Shown: piece by piece, positions 1 through 8,149 of the stretch
Layout: each line of letters begins with the position of its first letter
How positions within the stretch are numbered: the stretch's first letter is position 1
Assembly (NCBI GenBank): GCA_025361625.1
Contig: JANYKL010000003.1
Coordinates: 1 to 41,106 of the forward strand
Direction of reading: 5' to 3'
Length of the DNA stretch: 41,106 nt
Origin: Acidobacteriaceae bacterium
Lineage (GTDB): Bacteria > Acidobacteriota > Terriglobia > Terriglobales > Acidobacteriaceae
Notes under the pieces: generated by a model
Told to the model about the DNA's origin: nothing
The model's input: only the letters and a program-made list of their open reading frames with translations
The model's database searches: none
Translations under genes and position numbers: made by a program

Positions 1-1
1 C

Positions 2-631
2 TTTCAAGGAAGCTCGGTAGCTCCAACCTTGAACGCATCCGCTGAAAAAGTGCAGACCGGCGGGTTCGGAGATCCTAACGGGTTGAAGCCGAGCGAGCAT
101 AGCAAGCCAGGCGGAAAGTTGATCGCCTCGACAAACGGTTCTTTTGACATGCCGATTGGGGCAGGCCAAGGCAATGGTTCCGGAGGAGCGAAGGGACTGA
201 AGGGAACTGTCGCGAGCGCCGATTTCGGTAACGGCGTAGCCACCGCCGGCCAAGGGGACGGTCGCAAGAGCGGACACGCCGCGGTTAAGACTTCAGGCTT
301 CGGCAACCAGGAGGTTGCTCAGAATGTTCCGCACGCGCAGCGCATGGATGTTTCTCTTACCAGCAATCCAGTTGAGATCACCTACAAGCCGAACCCGGTT
401 TACACAGATGACGCTCGCGCAATGCGGTTGGAAGGCGAGGTTCTTTTGGAAGTTGAGTTTTCTGCGAACGGTCAGCTTCACGTCAATCGCGTGGTGCGTG
501 GCCTGGGACACGGTTTAGATGAAGCGGCGGTCGCAGCAGCGAACAAAATGCGCTTCAAAGCGGCGATGCGCAATGGACAAGCGGTCGATTCGACTGCCGT
601 CGTTCATGTGGTTTTTGCTTTAGCATATTGA
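2..631 (+). CDS. TonB C-terminal domain protein, 5' truncated by window edge
   Basis: The frame is open from position 2 with no stop, so the real start lies upstream of the window; a TTG at 29 is an internal codon or only a possible start. The visible N-terminal part (to about position 330) is Gly/Ala/Asn-rich and low in complexity, as in the periplasm-spanning linker of TonB-like proteins. The last 85 or so residues form a TonB C-terminal fold: the segment YKPNPVYTDDARAMRLEGEV is followed by a beta-strand 'VLLEVEFSANGQL', then 'GLGHGLDEAAVAAANKMRF' and a closing 'AVVHVVFAL'. This family transmits energy from the inner membrane to outer-membrane receptors, or serves as a general periplasmic adaptor. 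The stop lies about 20 nt upstream of the M48 peptidase start, so the two are probably co-transcribed. No ExbB/ExbD is visible here. Confidence 0.8.
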   Translation, partial: FQGSSVAPTLNASAEKVQTGGFGDPNGLKPSEHSKPGGKLIASTNGSFDMPIGAGQGNGSGGAKGLKGTVASADFGNGVATAGQGDGRKSGHAAVKTSGFGNQEVAQNVPHAQRMDVSLTSNPVEITYKPNPVYTDDARAMRLEGEVLLEVEFSANGQLHVNRVVRGLGHGLDEAAVAAANKMRFKAAMRNGQAVDSTAVVHVVFALAY

Positions 632-650
632 ACTTTTGGAGACACGATTT

Positions 651-2429
651 ATGCGGAATGAAATGCGCAGTTCGAAGTGGATGTTCGCACTCTTGGCGAT
701 GACCATGACCTCCGCCGCCCAACAGCCGGCGCCTGCGCCGCTAAACCTTCAACGAATTTCTTCGACACAACCGTCAGTTTCGGTGCAGCCGCAAACCAGT
801 TTGGCTCCTCCGGCAACGATGGATCAGGCGGTTGACCGCGTGATCCTGCGAGAAAAAGAGTTAGTTAAATTCCTGGCCCCGCGCACGCCGCTCGTTGAAA
901 CCTATTTGCAGAATCTGATCCAGGATCCCCAACTTGGCCCGGTCCCCCAGAATGATCGCTATTTTCTTGGCCGCATGGATCTTAGCGACTCGATCGACCG
1001 CAATGATTACCTCGGCAGTTCCAAGGGCAAGCTCAGCGAAAAAACTGAGAGCATGGAGAAGCGTTTGCTCGGCGGTTTCACCAGCAAATTCAAGCTCCAA
1101 TATCAGCCGCTCGGCTTTTCGTGGATGATCTTCGCCGACCGTAACGACTTTGATCGCCAGCACTACAACTTTCATTTTGCTCGCAGAGAATTTGTCGGCG
1201 ACATCCGTTGCCTGGTATTCGACATCACGCCGAAAAAAGATGCGGGGCACGGTCGATTTTTGGGTCGTATCTGGGTTGAAGATCAGGGTTTTAACATCGT
1301 TCGCCTGAACGGCACTTATTCGCACCCCACGCGCAACAATTACTACTTCCACATGGATAGCTGGAGACTCAACCTGGTCCCGGAATACTGGCTGCCAGCC
1401 TACATCTACAGCGAAGAAGGCGACTTTACGGCTGGAGCGAAAAACACCATCGCGTTCAAAGCCCAGACTCGCATGTGGGGCTACAACCTGAAGACCACGA
1501 CGCCGAACGACGAGTTGACCAATATTCGCATCGACAGCGTGAAAGACGATACACCGACCGCGCAGGATGCAACGCCTCTGGCTGCTGAGCGCAACTGGCA
1601 GCAGCAGGCGGTAGATAACGTTAACGAGCGCCTGGAACGGGCAGGACTGCTGGCTCCCGAAGGCGACGTAGACAAAATTTTGCAGACAGTAGTTAACAAT
1701 ATCGAGATTACGAACAACATCGAATTGCCGCGCCCGGTACGCACCAGAGTGTTGATTACTTCTCCCTTAGAGACGTTTAGCGTTGGTAACACCATCATCG
1801 TGAGCCGCGGATTGATCGACGTTTTGCCGGACGAAGGCAGCCTGGCGATGGTTCTGGCTCATGAACTCGCTCACATCGTTCTCGGGCATAACCTGGGCAG
1901 CCAGTACGCCTTTAACGATCGCATGCTTTTCTCCGATGACGCCACCTATCACAACCTCGGCTTCAAACATATTCCTGAAGAAGAAGCTGCAGCCGACAAG
2001 AAAGCAATCGAGATGTTGAAGGCTTCGCCCTACGCCCAGAAAATGGAGTCGGCCGGCCTGTTCATTAAGGCTCTGCAGGCTCGCGCTCCTCAATTGAACG
2101 CGTTACTGCAGGCCCACCTTGGCAACAATATCTCCGACAATGGCACGGTAACCCGCATGGCGCAGCTGGCGAATAGTGCTCCAGCACTTGATTGGAACAA
2201 GATGGACCAGATCGCCGCACTGCCCTTGGGGTCGCGCGTGAAACTCAATGCATGGGACGACAAGGTTGAGATCGTGAAAGCTCAACCGGTAGCAATCACG
2301 TCCGCCCGCGACAAAATGCCGTTTGAAGTGACACCCTTTTACCCAAGGTTAACCAGGTTGAATGCTACAAGCATTCAGTCCGCCTCGAGCTCTCCAGCGT
2401 CAACTGAAACTGGCGTTCCAAACAACTAG
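651..2429 (+). CDS. Secreted M48-family zinc metallopeptidase
   Basis: This is a 592-residue protein. The ATG at 651 is preferred over a TTG at 636 because GGAG at 638-641 sits 9 nt upstream and the resulting N-terminus is a clean signal peptide (MRNEMRSSKWMFALL, then a hydrophobic stretch ending near 'TSAA'). The zinc site is clear: HELAH at residues 404-408 and the third ligand E445 in the 'EAAAD' motif, as in M48 (Ste24/HtpX/BepA-like) peptidases. The first 300 or so residues are not catalytic and contain a beta-rich domain typical of acidobacterial M48 proteins. No transmembrane helix surrounds the active site, so it is more like the periplasmic BepA group than HtpX. It probably acts in envelope protein quality control. 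It follows the TonB-domain gene closely and ends in an intrinsic terminator. Confidence 0.85.
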   Translation: MRNEMRSSKWMFALLAMTMTSAAQQPAPAPLNLQRISSTQPSVSVQPQTSLAPPATMDQAVDRVILREKELVKFLAPRTPLVETYLQNLIQDPQLGPVPQNDRYFLGRMDLSDSIDRNDYLGSSKGKLSEKTESMEKRLLGGFTSKFKLQYQPLGFSWMIFADRNDFDRQHYNFHFARREFVGDIRCLVFDITPKKDAGHGRFLGRIWVEDQGFNIVRLNGTYSHPTRNNYYFHMDSWRLNLVPEYWLPAYIYSEEGDFTAGAKNTIAFKAQTRMWGYNLKTTTPNDELTNIRIDSVKDDTPTAQDATPLAAERNWQQQAVDNVNERLERAGLLAPEGDVDKILQTVVNNIEITNNIELPRPVRTRVLITSPLETFSVGNTIIVSRGLIDVLPDEGSLAMVLAHELAHIVLGHNLGSQYAFNDRMLFSDDATYHNLGFKHIPEEEAAADKKAIEMLKASPYAQKMESAGLFIKALQARAPQLNALLQAHLGNNISDNGTVTRMAQLANSAPALDWNKMDQIAALPLGSRVKLNAWDDKVEIVKAQPVAITSARDKMPFEVTPFYPRLTRLNATSIQSASSSPASTETGVPNN

Positions 2430-2453
2430 ATTATCGTTTCTGGACACAACAGC

Positions 2454-2484
2454 CGGCCCGGAGAAATTCCGGGCCGTTGTTTTT
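2454..2484 (+). terminator. Rho-independent terminator after M48 peptidase gene
   Basis: A perfect GC-rich stem CGGCCCGG (2454-2461) pairs with CCGGGCCG (2469-2476) around a 7-nt loop, and is followed by TTGTTTTT. It lies 25 nt after the M48 stop codon, in the same direction, and should end the tonB-like/M48 transcript. Confidence 0.85.
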
Positions 2485-2632
2485 GGCCGTTCCCCGCCCG
2501 TCCCACATCTCGCGAGCACGGTCTGTACCCAACTTTTGATTCTTAACAAACAAGTGACGAAGCCGTGACAACCGCGCCTGCTTCGGATGCTACTTTCTTT
2601 CATAACCGTACTGGGACGGTCGGGAGGAAGCG

Positions 2633-2986
2633 ATGTTACAAATTAAATTCTTCGCGGTGACAGCCATCGCGCTAATGACGATTGGGTGCGGTTACAGCTC
2701 CCGCAACTATATGGGCCCGCGTAATGGGACGCTAAACATTGTGCAACTCTCGCCCGCCGGGGCAACAGCAGGCGGCGGAGACTTCACCTTATCCGTCACA
2801 GGAGCGCATTTTAGATCAGACTCCGCTGTTTATTTTGGGAGTACCGCTAAGCCCACTAGTTACGGAACCACTACTCAGGTCACAGCACAAATCGCTGCTG
2901 CTGACATTGCAAATCCAGGCATGGTGCAGGTCTATGTGCGCTCGGGTGGCGTGAACTCGAATGCGGTGACATTTGTGATTCAGTAA
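2633..2986 (+). CDS. Small IPT/TIG-domain lipoprotein
   Basis: This is a 117-residue predicted lipoprotein. The N-terminus is a short signal peptide ending in the lipobox-like 'MTIGC', with Cys19 as the lipidation site. After a short linker the protein is a single IPT/TIG immunoglobulin-like domain: the conserved 'LSPAGATAGGGDFTLSVTG' start, 'VYFGSTAKPT' in the middle and 'VQVYVRSGGVNSNAVTFVI' at the end. IPT domains are structural or binding modules of exported proteins, and no enzymatic role is apparent. The start is supported by GGGAGGAAG about 5-12 nt upstream of the ATG. It stands alone between an upstream terminator and a convergent HAD gene 22 nt downstream. Confidence 0.75.
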   Translation: MLQIKFFAVTAIALMTIGCGYSSRNYMGPRNGTLNIVQLSPAGATAGGGDFTLSVTGAHFRSDSAVYFGSTAKPTSYGTTTQVTAQIAAADIANPGMVQVYVRSGGVNSNAVTFVIQ

Positions 2987-3008
2987 CGATGGTATCTCTT
3001 GCGGCCGT

Positions 3009-3713
3009 CTAAAAATGTTTGCGCAGGTCGGCGAAACTAAACAGAACTAAAAGTTTTTGCGCTGCCGGAGCAGAATTCAGCTCTTCGTGTTCCAGTACCC
3101 AGGTATTGTCGTGCGAGATGAACACGGCGTGCAATCCCGCTGCCAACGAAGGGTTGATGTCTGACTTTGGGCTATTGCCCACCATCCAGGTATTCGTAGG
3201 ATCTAAGTCAAATTTGGCGACTACGCTTCGATAAGTCGGTAAGTCTTTCTCCGCCACAATTTCAATCGCAGTAAAATATTCTTTCAATCCCGATCGGTCA
3301 ACCTTGCCGGCTTGTTCGACTGGATTCCCTTTGGTCATCATGATCAGGCGGTGACGAGTTGAAAGATATTTCAACGTCTCCACCACTCCGGGCAGAATTT
3401 CGATGGGATGTTCCGCGATATGACTGGCGAAGCTGTGAATGCGCTCTTGCAACTCTGGGGTTGCCGGATCCACCGAGAGCCGCTGAAAAGTTGAGACCAG
3501 CGACTGCAAGAAACTATGCAGGCCATAGCCGTGGGAGACGATCGACTCCCGCTCTACTTGATTCAGAATCTGTCGAACTCCCTCCGGCGTATGCTCCTTG
3601 TGATCGAGAAAAGTGATGAACTTCGCGATCGCGCGTTCAAAGTAAATATTATTTTCCCAGAGCGTATCATCGGCGTCGATGAGCAAAGTCTGATCACTTT
3701 CAGAGGGAGGCAT
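3009..3713 (-). CDS. HAD-superfamily hydrolase (phosphatase-like)
   Basis: This is a 234-residue cytoplasmic protein. Motif I is 'LLIDADDTLW' (nucleophile D13, general acid D15, T17). An alpha-helical cap follows (about 20-100). Motif II is Thr in 'LIMMTKGNP'. Motif III/IV are 'KVDRSGLKEYF' and 'WMVGNSPKSDINPSLAAGL', where the Asp binds magnesium. This is the type I HAD layout of YjjG/phosphoglycolate-phosphatase-like small-molecule phosphatases. The substrate cannot be told from sequence. It starts at ATG 3713 without a convincing Shine-Dalgarno sequence, and it is divergent from the M49-like peptidase gene with only 59 nt between the starts, so the promoters must overlap. Confidence 0.8.
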   Translation of the reverse strand: MPPSESDQTLLIDADDTLWENNIYFERAIAKFITFLDHKEHTPEGVRQILNQVERESIVSHGYGLHSFLQSLVSTFQRLSVDPATPELQERIHSFASHIAEHPIEILPGVVETLKYLSTRHRLIMMTKGNPVEQAGKVDRSGLKEYFTAIEIVAEKDLPTYRSVVAKFDLDPTNTWMVGNSPKSDINPSLAAGLHAVFISHDNTWVLEHEELNSAPAAQKLLVLFSFADLRKHF

Positions 3714-3772
3714 AGATTCATGATAACGGCTACGGAGGGCGACACCCGGGCTTTGATAGACTTGTTCTACAA

Positions 3773-5539
3773 ATGAAGGTCCTCTTCCGAGATACAGAAA
3801 ATCTCTCTACCCGACTAGCGTTGTTCCGTCGAATTCCATTGAAGGCCGCGACTCTTTCTCTGTTCCTGGTCGCCGCTGCCGTAGCATCTGCGCCGCCAAA
3901 AAAACACTTCATGACAGGTACCGCGGCCAAAGGCGGCTCAGCGGCAAATCTGAAAGTTGTTCCCAATCTGCAGGAGCGCGTCGCAAAATTCCGTCGCGTG
4001 CACATGCTTTTCCGAACGGCTAGCCTGAGTCCGCGCGACATTCAACTCGTTCACAAACTGGTTGAGGCTTGCGGATATCTGGAGAGCATTTACTGGCGGC
4101 AGAGCGACCCGGAAGTCTTGGCCCTCTACCAATCCTTAGCCACCAGCCCTAATCCCCGCGATATTCAATTGCGCCGCTACCTGTGGATCAACGCTTCGCG
4201 CTTCGATCTTTTAGACCAGAACAGTCCTTTTGTCGGCAGCGACCCTATGTCTCCGGGCAGGGGATTCTATCCACCGAATCTGACACGCGACGAGGTTGAG
4301 CAGTATGTGAAAGCCCATCCCGAGCAGAAGGCGCCGATTTACAACCAGTTCACCATCGTCCGCAAGCACCAAGACGATCTTGAAGCAGTTCCTTATCACG
4401 TTGCTTTTCGCGCTTACCTCGAACCTGCCGCGAAAGCCTTGCGAGCCGCGGCAGAACTCACTTCCGATGTCAACTTCGCAAAATTTCTTCGCTTGCGCGC
4501 CGACGCACTCCTGAGTGACGACTATTTCGCCAGCGACTTAGCGTGGCTCGATTTGAAGAATCCGAAGATCGATATAGTTTTTGCTCCTTACGAAACCTAT
4601 CTTGATGGCTTGCTCGGTGTGAAAGGCTCCTACGGCGCCGCAGTGATGGTACGCAACGAGCGCGAAAGCAAGAAGCTCGAGCTTTTCCAACAATTCGTAC
4701 CCGACATTCAGGATGCACTGCCGCTGGCGGCCGAAGATCGGCCGTCGAAGCGCGGCCTCCAAACACCGATGGAAGTGATGGACACTCCCTTTCGCGCGGG
4801 GGACCTCACCCACGGCTATCAGGCGGTAGCCGACAATCTGCCGAACGATCCGCGGGTACACGAGCAGAAGGGCAGCAAGAAACTTTTTTTCAGGAATTTC
4901 ATGGACGCTCGCGTGGACTACGTGATCCTCCCCGTAGCACGAAGGCTGCTGGAGCCAAGCCAGGCCGCAAAAGTTTCAGGCGATGGATATTTGCAAAGCA
5001 CGATCATGCACGAGATTTGCCACGGACTAGGCCCGGCGTATGCAAGAACGCAGGCAGGCAAGGTCGATATTCGCGAAGCCATCGGCCCAACATTTTCGGG
5101 ACTGGAAGAAGCGAAAGCGGATGTAACAGGAATGTTCGCCCTGAAATGGCTGGTCGATCACGACGCTCTTCCGAAAGAAAAACTCCAGGAATATTATGCG
5201 TCGTACGTCGGAGGAATTTTCCGCACCGTTCGCTTCGGAACCGCTGAGGCTCATGGGCGAGCCGAGATGATGGAGTTCAACTATCTCTCCGAACGCGGCG
5301 CAATCCGCCGCAATGCTAACGGACGTTACGAGATTGACTATAAGAAAATTGCCGGGGCGCTGGCCGACCTCACCAAAGAATTGCTAGAGATCGAAGCTAC
5401 GGGCGACCGCGCGCGCGCCGAAAATTGGTTTAAGAAATATGATGCGATGCCGGAGGAATTGAAAACGTCGTTGAAAGTAGCAACGGACGTCCCGGTGGAT
5501 ATTGATCCTGTGTTTACGTTCGAACCAAAAGTTAGATAG
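3773..5539 (+). CDS. Secreted M49-like (dipeptidyl-peptidase III family) metallopeptidase
   Basis: This is a 588-residue protein. The zinc motif is HEICH at residues 413-417 followed by 'GLGPAY', and the second motif 'EEAKAD' (445-450) supplies the third ligand. That pairing, HEXXH then G-x-G-P and EEA(K/R)AD, is characteristic of family M49 rather than of thermolysin-like enzymes. Classical DPP III carries a hexapeptide HEXXGH; the five-residue form seen here matches variant bacterial and plant M49 members. An N-terminal hydrophobic segment (about 25-41, 'ATLSLFLVAAAVASA') suggests export, which is unusual because typical DPP III is cytosolic. A Lys/Arg-rich n-region precedes it, so the true start could be slightly downstream. 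Likely role: removal of dipeptides from peptide N-termini in the periplasm. Stand-alone gene, convergent with mqnD. Confidence 0.75.
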   Translation: MKVLFRDTENLSTRLALFRRIPLKAATLSLFLVAAAVASAPPKKHFMTGTAAKGGSAANLKVVPNLQERVAKFRRVHMLFRTASLSPRDIQLVHKLVEACGYLESIYWRQSDPEVLALYQSLATSPNPRDIQLRRYLWINASRFDLLDQNSPFVGSDPMSPGRGFYPPNLTRDEVEQYVKAHPEQKAPIYNQFTIVRKHQDDLEAVPYHVAFRAYLEPAAKALRAAAELTSDVNFAKFLRLRADALLSDDYFASDLAWLDLKNPKIDIVFAPYETYLDGLLGVKGSYGAAVMVRNERESKKLELFQQFVPDIQDALPLAAEDRPSKRGLQTPMEVMDTPFRAGDLTHGYQAVADNLPNDPRVHEQKGSKKLFFRNFMDARVDYVILPVARRLLEPSQAAKVSGDGYLQSTIMHEICHGLGPAYARTQAGKVDIREAIGPTFSGLEEAKADVTGMFALKWLVDHDALPKEKLQEYYASYVGGIFRTVRFGTAEAHGRAEMMEFNYLSERGAIRRNANGRYEIDYKKIAGALADLTKELLEIEATGDRARAENWFKKYDAMPEELKTSLKVATDVPVDIDPVFTFEPKVR

Positions 5540-5648
5540 GCCCTACGGAAGATTGGAAACTCCTTCGCTTTAGGCCAGCCCCCCTCAGCGTTAAAAATCT
5601 ATAGCGAAAAGTCAGGGCCTGTAGACGATCCAGCTAAAGCGAGAAAAG

Positions 5649-6497
5649 CTAAACCCAATCCACCCGCGGTGCCTGCTTAATAATCCCCGCTTTGTACCCC
5701 ATGTCGAGCAAGCGGCTCACAGCTTCCCTGCCGTCATCGCCGTAATCGAGCGTGCGCTCGTTGACGTACATGCCGATGAATTTGTCGGCTTGTTGCGGAT
5801 CCAGATCGCGGGCGAACTGCATGGCGTAGGCTAGCGCCTCTTCGCGATGATCGATCGCGTATTGAATACTTTCGCGCAGCGCCTGGTTCACATTGGCTAT
5901 GGTCTCGGGCCCTAGAGTGCGGCGGATAGCGTTGCCCCCTAACGGAAGCGGCAAACCGGTCGCCTTCTGCCACCATTTGCCGAGATCGAGAACGCGCTGC
6001 AATCCTGACTTGTCGTAGGTGAGCTGGCCTTCGTGGATGATGAGCCCCGCCTGATACTTACCTTCAAGAATCTGCGGGATGATCTGATCGAACGGAACAA
6101 CTTCAACATCGATTCCCGGCGCAAAAAGTTCGAGCGCGAGATACGCGGTCGTCAGTTTTCCAGGCACTGCGATCTTCTGGCGCTTGATGCTGTCGAGCGT
6201 GAAAGAACGCGTCGACACGAGCATTGGACCATAGCCGTCCCCTACGCTGCCCCCGCACGGCATAAGGGCGTAATGATCCTGAATGTACGGGTACGCGTGG
6301 AAAGAAATCGCCGTTACGTCGTAGACTCCCTCCTGTGCCTGGCGGTTGAGGGTCTCGATATCACAAAGCGTGTGGCTGAACTTTAGACCGGGCACGCGAA
6401 CTTTGTTCGTGGCAAGGCCATAAAACATGAAAGCGTCGTCGGAGTCGGGGCTGTGCGCCACGGTAATTTCGCGGACGGGAGCGGATACGGTACTCAT
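5649..6497 (-). CDS. mqnD: 1,4-dihydroxy-6-naphthoate synthase (futalosine menaquinone pathway)
   Basis: This is a 282-residue protein of the MqnA/MqnD periplasmic-binding-protein fold. The family signature 'HSPDSDDAFMFYGL' is at the N-terminus, 'DVTAISFHAYPYI' and 'CGGSVGDGYGPMLV' follow, then 'GKLTTAYLALELF', 'GLIIHEGQLTY' and 'GLPLPLGGNAI'. These features separate MqnD from MqnA. MqnD converts cyclic dehypoxanthine futalosine (the MqnC product) to 1,4-dihydroxy-6-naphthoate in the cytoplasm, the last committed step before prenylation. The length is normal for the family. Start ATG 6497. mqnA and mqnC lie 6-8 kb away on the opposite strand, so the pathway is clustered but not one operon. 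Confidence 0.92.
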   Translation of the reverse strand: MSTVSAPVREITVAHSPDSDDAFMFYGLATNKVRVPGLKFSHTLCDIETLNRQAQEGVYDVTAISFHAYPYIQDHYALMPCGGSVGDGYGPMLVSTRSFTLDSIKRQKIAVPGKLTTAYLALELFAPGIDVEVVPFDQIIPQILEGKYQAGLIIHEGQLTYDKSGLQRVLDLGKWWQKATGLPLPLGGNAIRRTLGPETIANVNQALRESIQYAIDHREEALAYAMQFARDLDPQQADKFIGMYVNERTLDYGDDGREAVSRLLDMGYKAGIIKQAPRVDWV

Positions 6498-6727
6498 AAG
6501 AATAAAATCCTGTTCTGCCCAACCTTTTAACGGGCGAGATCATGCTGGAATTGAGCCAGCGTCGATGAAGCGATGTGCTGATATGAGGAATGCGAACAAA
6601 TTTGCGATGGCATTCGATTCGACTCTGAAATTGCTACAGTGCGGTACCAAACACCGAGCTAAGATTCCGATAGGCAGGAATAAATAATTGAGCCAACGTC
6701 CCGGTAATTAGTCGTTTCACCGTGCGC

Positions 6728-7318
6728 TCAACGCCGCAAATGCCATTGGGCGGCAAGGCCCGATGCAATGAATACCTTGATCACTTCCGCGAAGACAAAC
6801 CAATACAGCCCGTAGCGGATTGCGAGCGACATCGAATGTGTGAGCACGGTAAGCCAACTGAGCCCGCAGGCAAAGAGAAAAACTTCAGCCACAATCGAAG
6901 ACAGGGCAGCCCAACCGAAGATGCGCTCGCTTTTCTGCAAGGCACGCTCGTAGGCCCAGCCAGCAATAAAGGCGACTATTGGATAAGCCATTAAAAACCC
7001 ACCCGTCGGGCCAAAAATCTGGGCGACGCCGCCGCCAAGCGGAGAAGCGCTGAAAACGGGCAAGCCAAGCGCGCCTTCCATAAGATAAAGAGCGAGTGCA
7101 GCGAACCCGCGGCGCGAACCGAGAAGCAAACCAACCGCGAGCACAGCGAAGTTCGACAGTGTAAGCGGAATCGGAGTAAACGGCAACGGCACGGAAACGT
7201 GCGCACAGAGCGCAACGAAGAGGCTTGCGCCGACTACAATCGCACCCTCTTTCGCCCACTCCCGACTCGCGCTTCGAGGCGACTGTTGGCCCAGAACTTC
7301 AGTTGCAACTCGTGCCAT
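6728..7318 (-). CDS. bioY: Biotin transporter substrate-binding subunit BioY
   Basis: This is a 196-residue integral membrane protein with about six hydrophobic segments. BioY signatures are present: 'VPLPFTPIPLTLSNFAVL' followed by 'GLLLGSRRGFAALALYL' and 'GALGLPVFS', then 'GPTGGFLMAYPIVAFIAGW'. BioY is the S component that captures biotin, working alone or with the ECF energising module; no ecfA/ecfT genes are visible here. ATG 7318 is preceded by AGGAGAGG, an unusually good ribosome-binding site for this window. A 54-residue membrane-protein gene ends 63 nt upstream on the same strand. No BirA operator-like palindrome was recognised. Confidence 0.9.
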   Translation of the reverse strand: MARVATEVLGQQSPRSASREWAKEGAIVVGASLFVALCAHVSVPLPFTPIPLTLSNFAVLAVGLLLGSRRGFAALALYLMEGALGLPVFSASPLGGGVAQIFGPTGGFLMAYPIVAFIAGWAYERALQKSERIFGWAALSSIVAEVFLFACGLSWLTVLTHSMSLAIRYGLYWFVFAEVIKVFIASGLAAQWHLRR

Positions 7319-7381
7319 ATCCTCTCCTATACGCTTTCTCTGCCAAACTTTATGAGCTTCCGGAAGTCGCTGCCGGCGGAA

Positions 7382-7546
7382 TCACGCTTCAGGTGGCCGT
7401 GAAGGGTCGGCGCTGTTTAGCACCTCGATCTCGACTCTTTTCGGATCAGCGTGTTCCATTTGCCGGCGAACCCGCATCAACAGAATCATCGCCACCGACA
7501 ACACAACCGCCGCGCTTACTCCAAGTATGAGGAACCACCACAGCAT
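7382..7546 (-). CDS. Small single-span membrane protein, 54 residues
   Basis: A short minus-strand frame starts at ATG 7546 (or the in-frame GTG at 7552) and ends at TGA 7382. The translation begins MLWWFLILGVSAAVVLSVAM and continues 'ILLMRVRRQME', then a hydrophilic tail ending 'DPSRPPEA'. It therefore has one N-terminal transmembrane helix (about 2-24), a positively charged RVRR stop-transfer stretch and a short acidic cytoplasmic tail. It sits between the 154-residue conserved gene and bioY on the same strand, with gaps of 73 and 63 nt, consistent with a shared transcript. I do not recognise the family. The helix with positive-inside flanking charges argues that it is a real gene. Confidence 0.5.
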   Translation of the reverse strand: MLWWFLILGVSAAVVLSVAMILLMRVRRQMEHADPKRVEIEVLNSADPSRPPEA

Positions 7547-7619
7547 CCGCACAACTCACTCAGGATAGCAGATGCCGCGGAGGCTGAGATTCATTCGCCG
7601 TTGAAGATTTGCCCCGCTC

Positions 7620-8084
7620 CTAGTTCTTCTTGGCCGTTTTCGCGGAGGTCTCGCGGCGCTTGGCTAGGTTGGCCAGGACGAGATCCAAACGCTTGCGCGC
7701 CGCCTTCGAGCCGGTAGCGACCGTCTCTATGTTTGACCACGCGGTCGGGTTACCCATTTTCTGACGCAATTCTTTCAAGAAGGGATTTATCTTCGCAAAG
7801 ATAAAGAACATCTCGCCGCTGCAACCGGGCTGGACGAATAGTTCTTCACTTAAGGCGCCTTGCACCACAAAAGCGGCAGCCATATCCCAGTAACTGGCCA
7901 CCTGGCGCATCCACGCGTTCTGTTGAGTTAAAGGCGCGTTCGCTACCTTCAGGAAATCGTCCGCACTTTCCGGCCAAAATTCAGAGACAAACCAGTTTCT
8001 TGCCTTCCGCATTTCTGGCTCGCGCCGAAGCTCATATAATTTCAGAATCAGGGCTGCGTCTTCAGAAGTCGCTCTCTTTGCCAT
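7620..8084 (-). CDS. Conserved hypothetical protein, 154 residues
   Basis: This is a soluble, predicted alpha-helical protein with no signal peptide. It opens 'MAKRATSEDAALILKLYELR', contains 'RNWFVSEFWPESADDFLKV' and aromatic-rich helices ('NAWMRQVASYWDMAAAFV'), and ends in a Lys/Arg-rich tail ('RRETSAKTAKKN') that could contact nucleic acid. ATG 8084 is preceded by GAGGG with about 5 nt spacing. I cannot assign a function. It starts 65 nt after the topA stop, and the gap contains a conspicuous 13-bp direct repeat that could be an operator or promoter element, so it may have its own control. Confidence 0.65.
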   Translation of the reverse strand: MAKRATSEDAALILKLYELRREPEMRKARNWFVSEFWPESADDFLKVANAPLTQQNAWMRQVASYWDMAAAFVVQGALSEELFVQPGCSGEMFFIFAKINPFLKELRQKMGNPTAWSNIETVATGSKAARKRLDLVLANLAKRRETSAKTAKKN

Positions 8085-8095
8085 TTTTTCCCTCG

Positions 8096-8125
8096 TTAAA
8101 GTGTGACTTTAAAGTATGACTTTAA
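8096..8125 (-). repeat. 13-bp tandem repeat upstream of the 154-residue gene
   Basis: Read on the minus strand, TTAAAGTCATACT is directly followed by TTAAAGTCACACT and then TTAA: two units of 13 bp differing at one base plus a partial third. It lies about 10 nt upstream of the Shine-Dalgarno sequence of the 154-residue gene and directly after topA. The spacing suits a tandem-bound regulator, but no regulator is identified. Confidence 0.6.
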
Positions 8126-8149
8126 GCATTCCGCAGGAATCTCAATCTA

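Noticed and set aside
5560-5648. Inverted arms TCGCTTTA/TAAAGCGA between the M49-like gene and mqnD
   Set aside because: 8-bp arms about 70 nt apart with no T tract; too weak for a terminator or element call.
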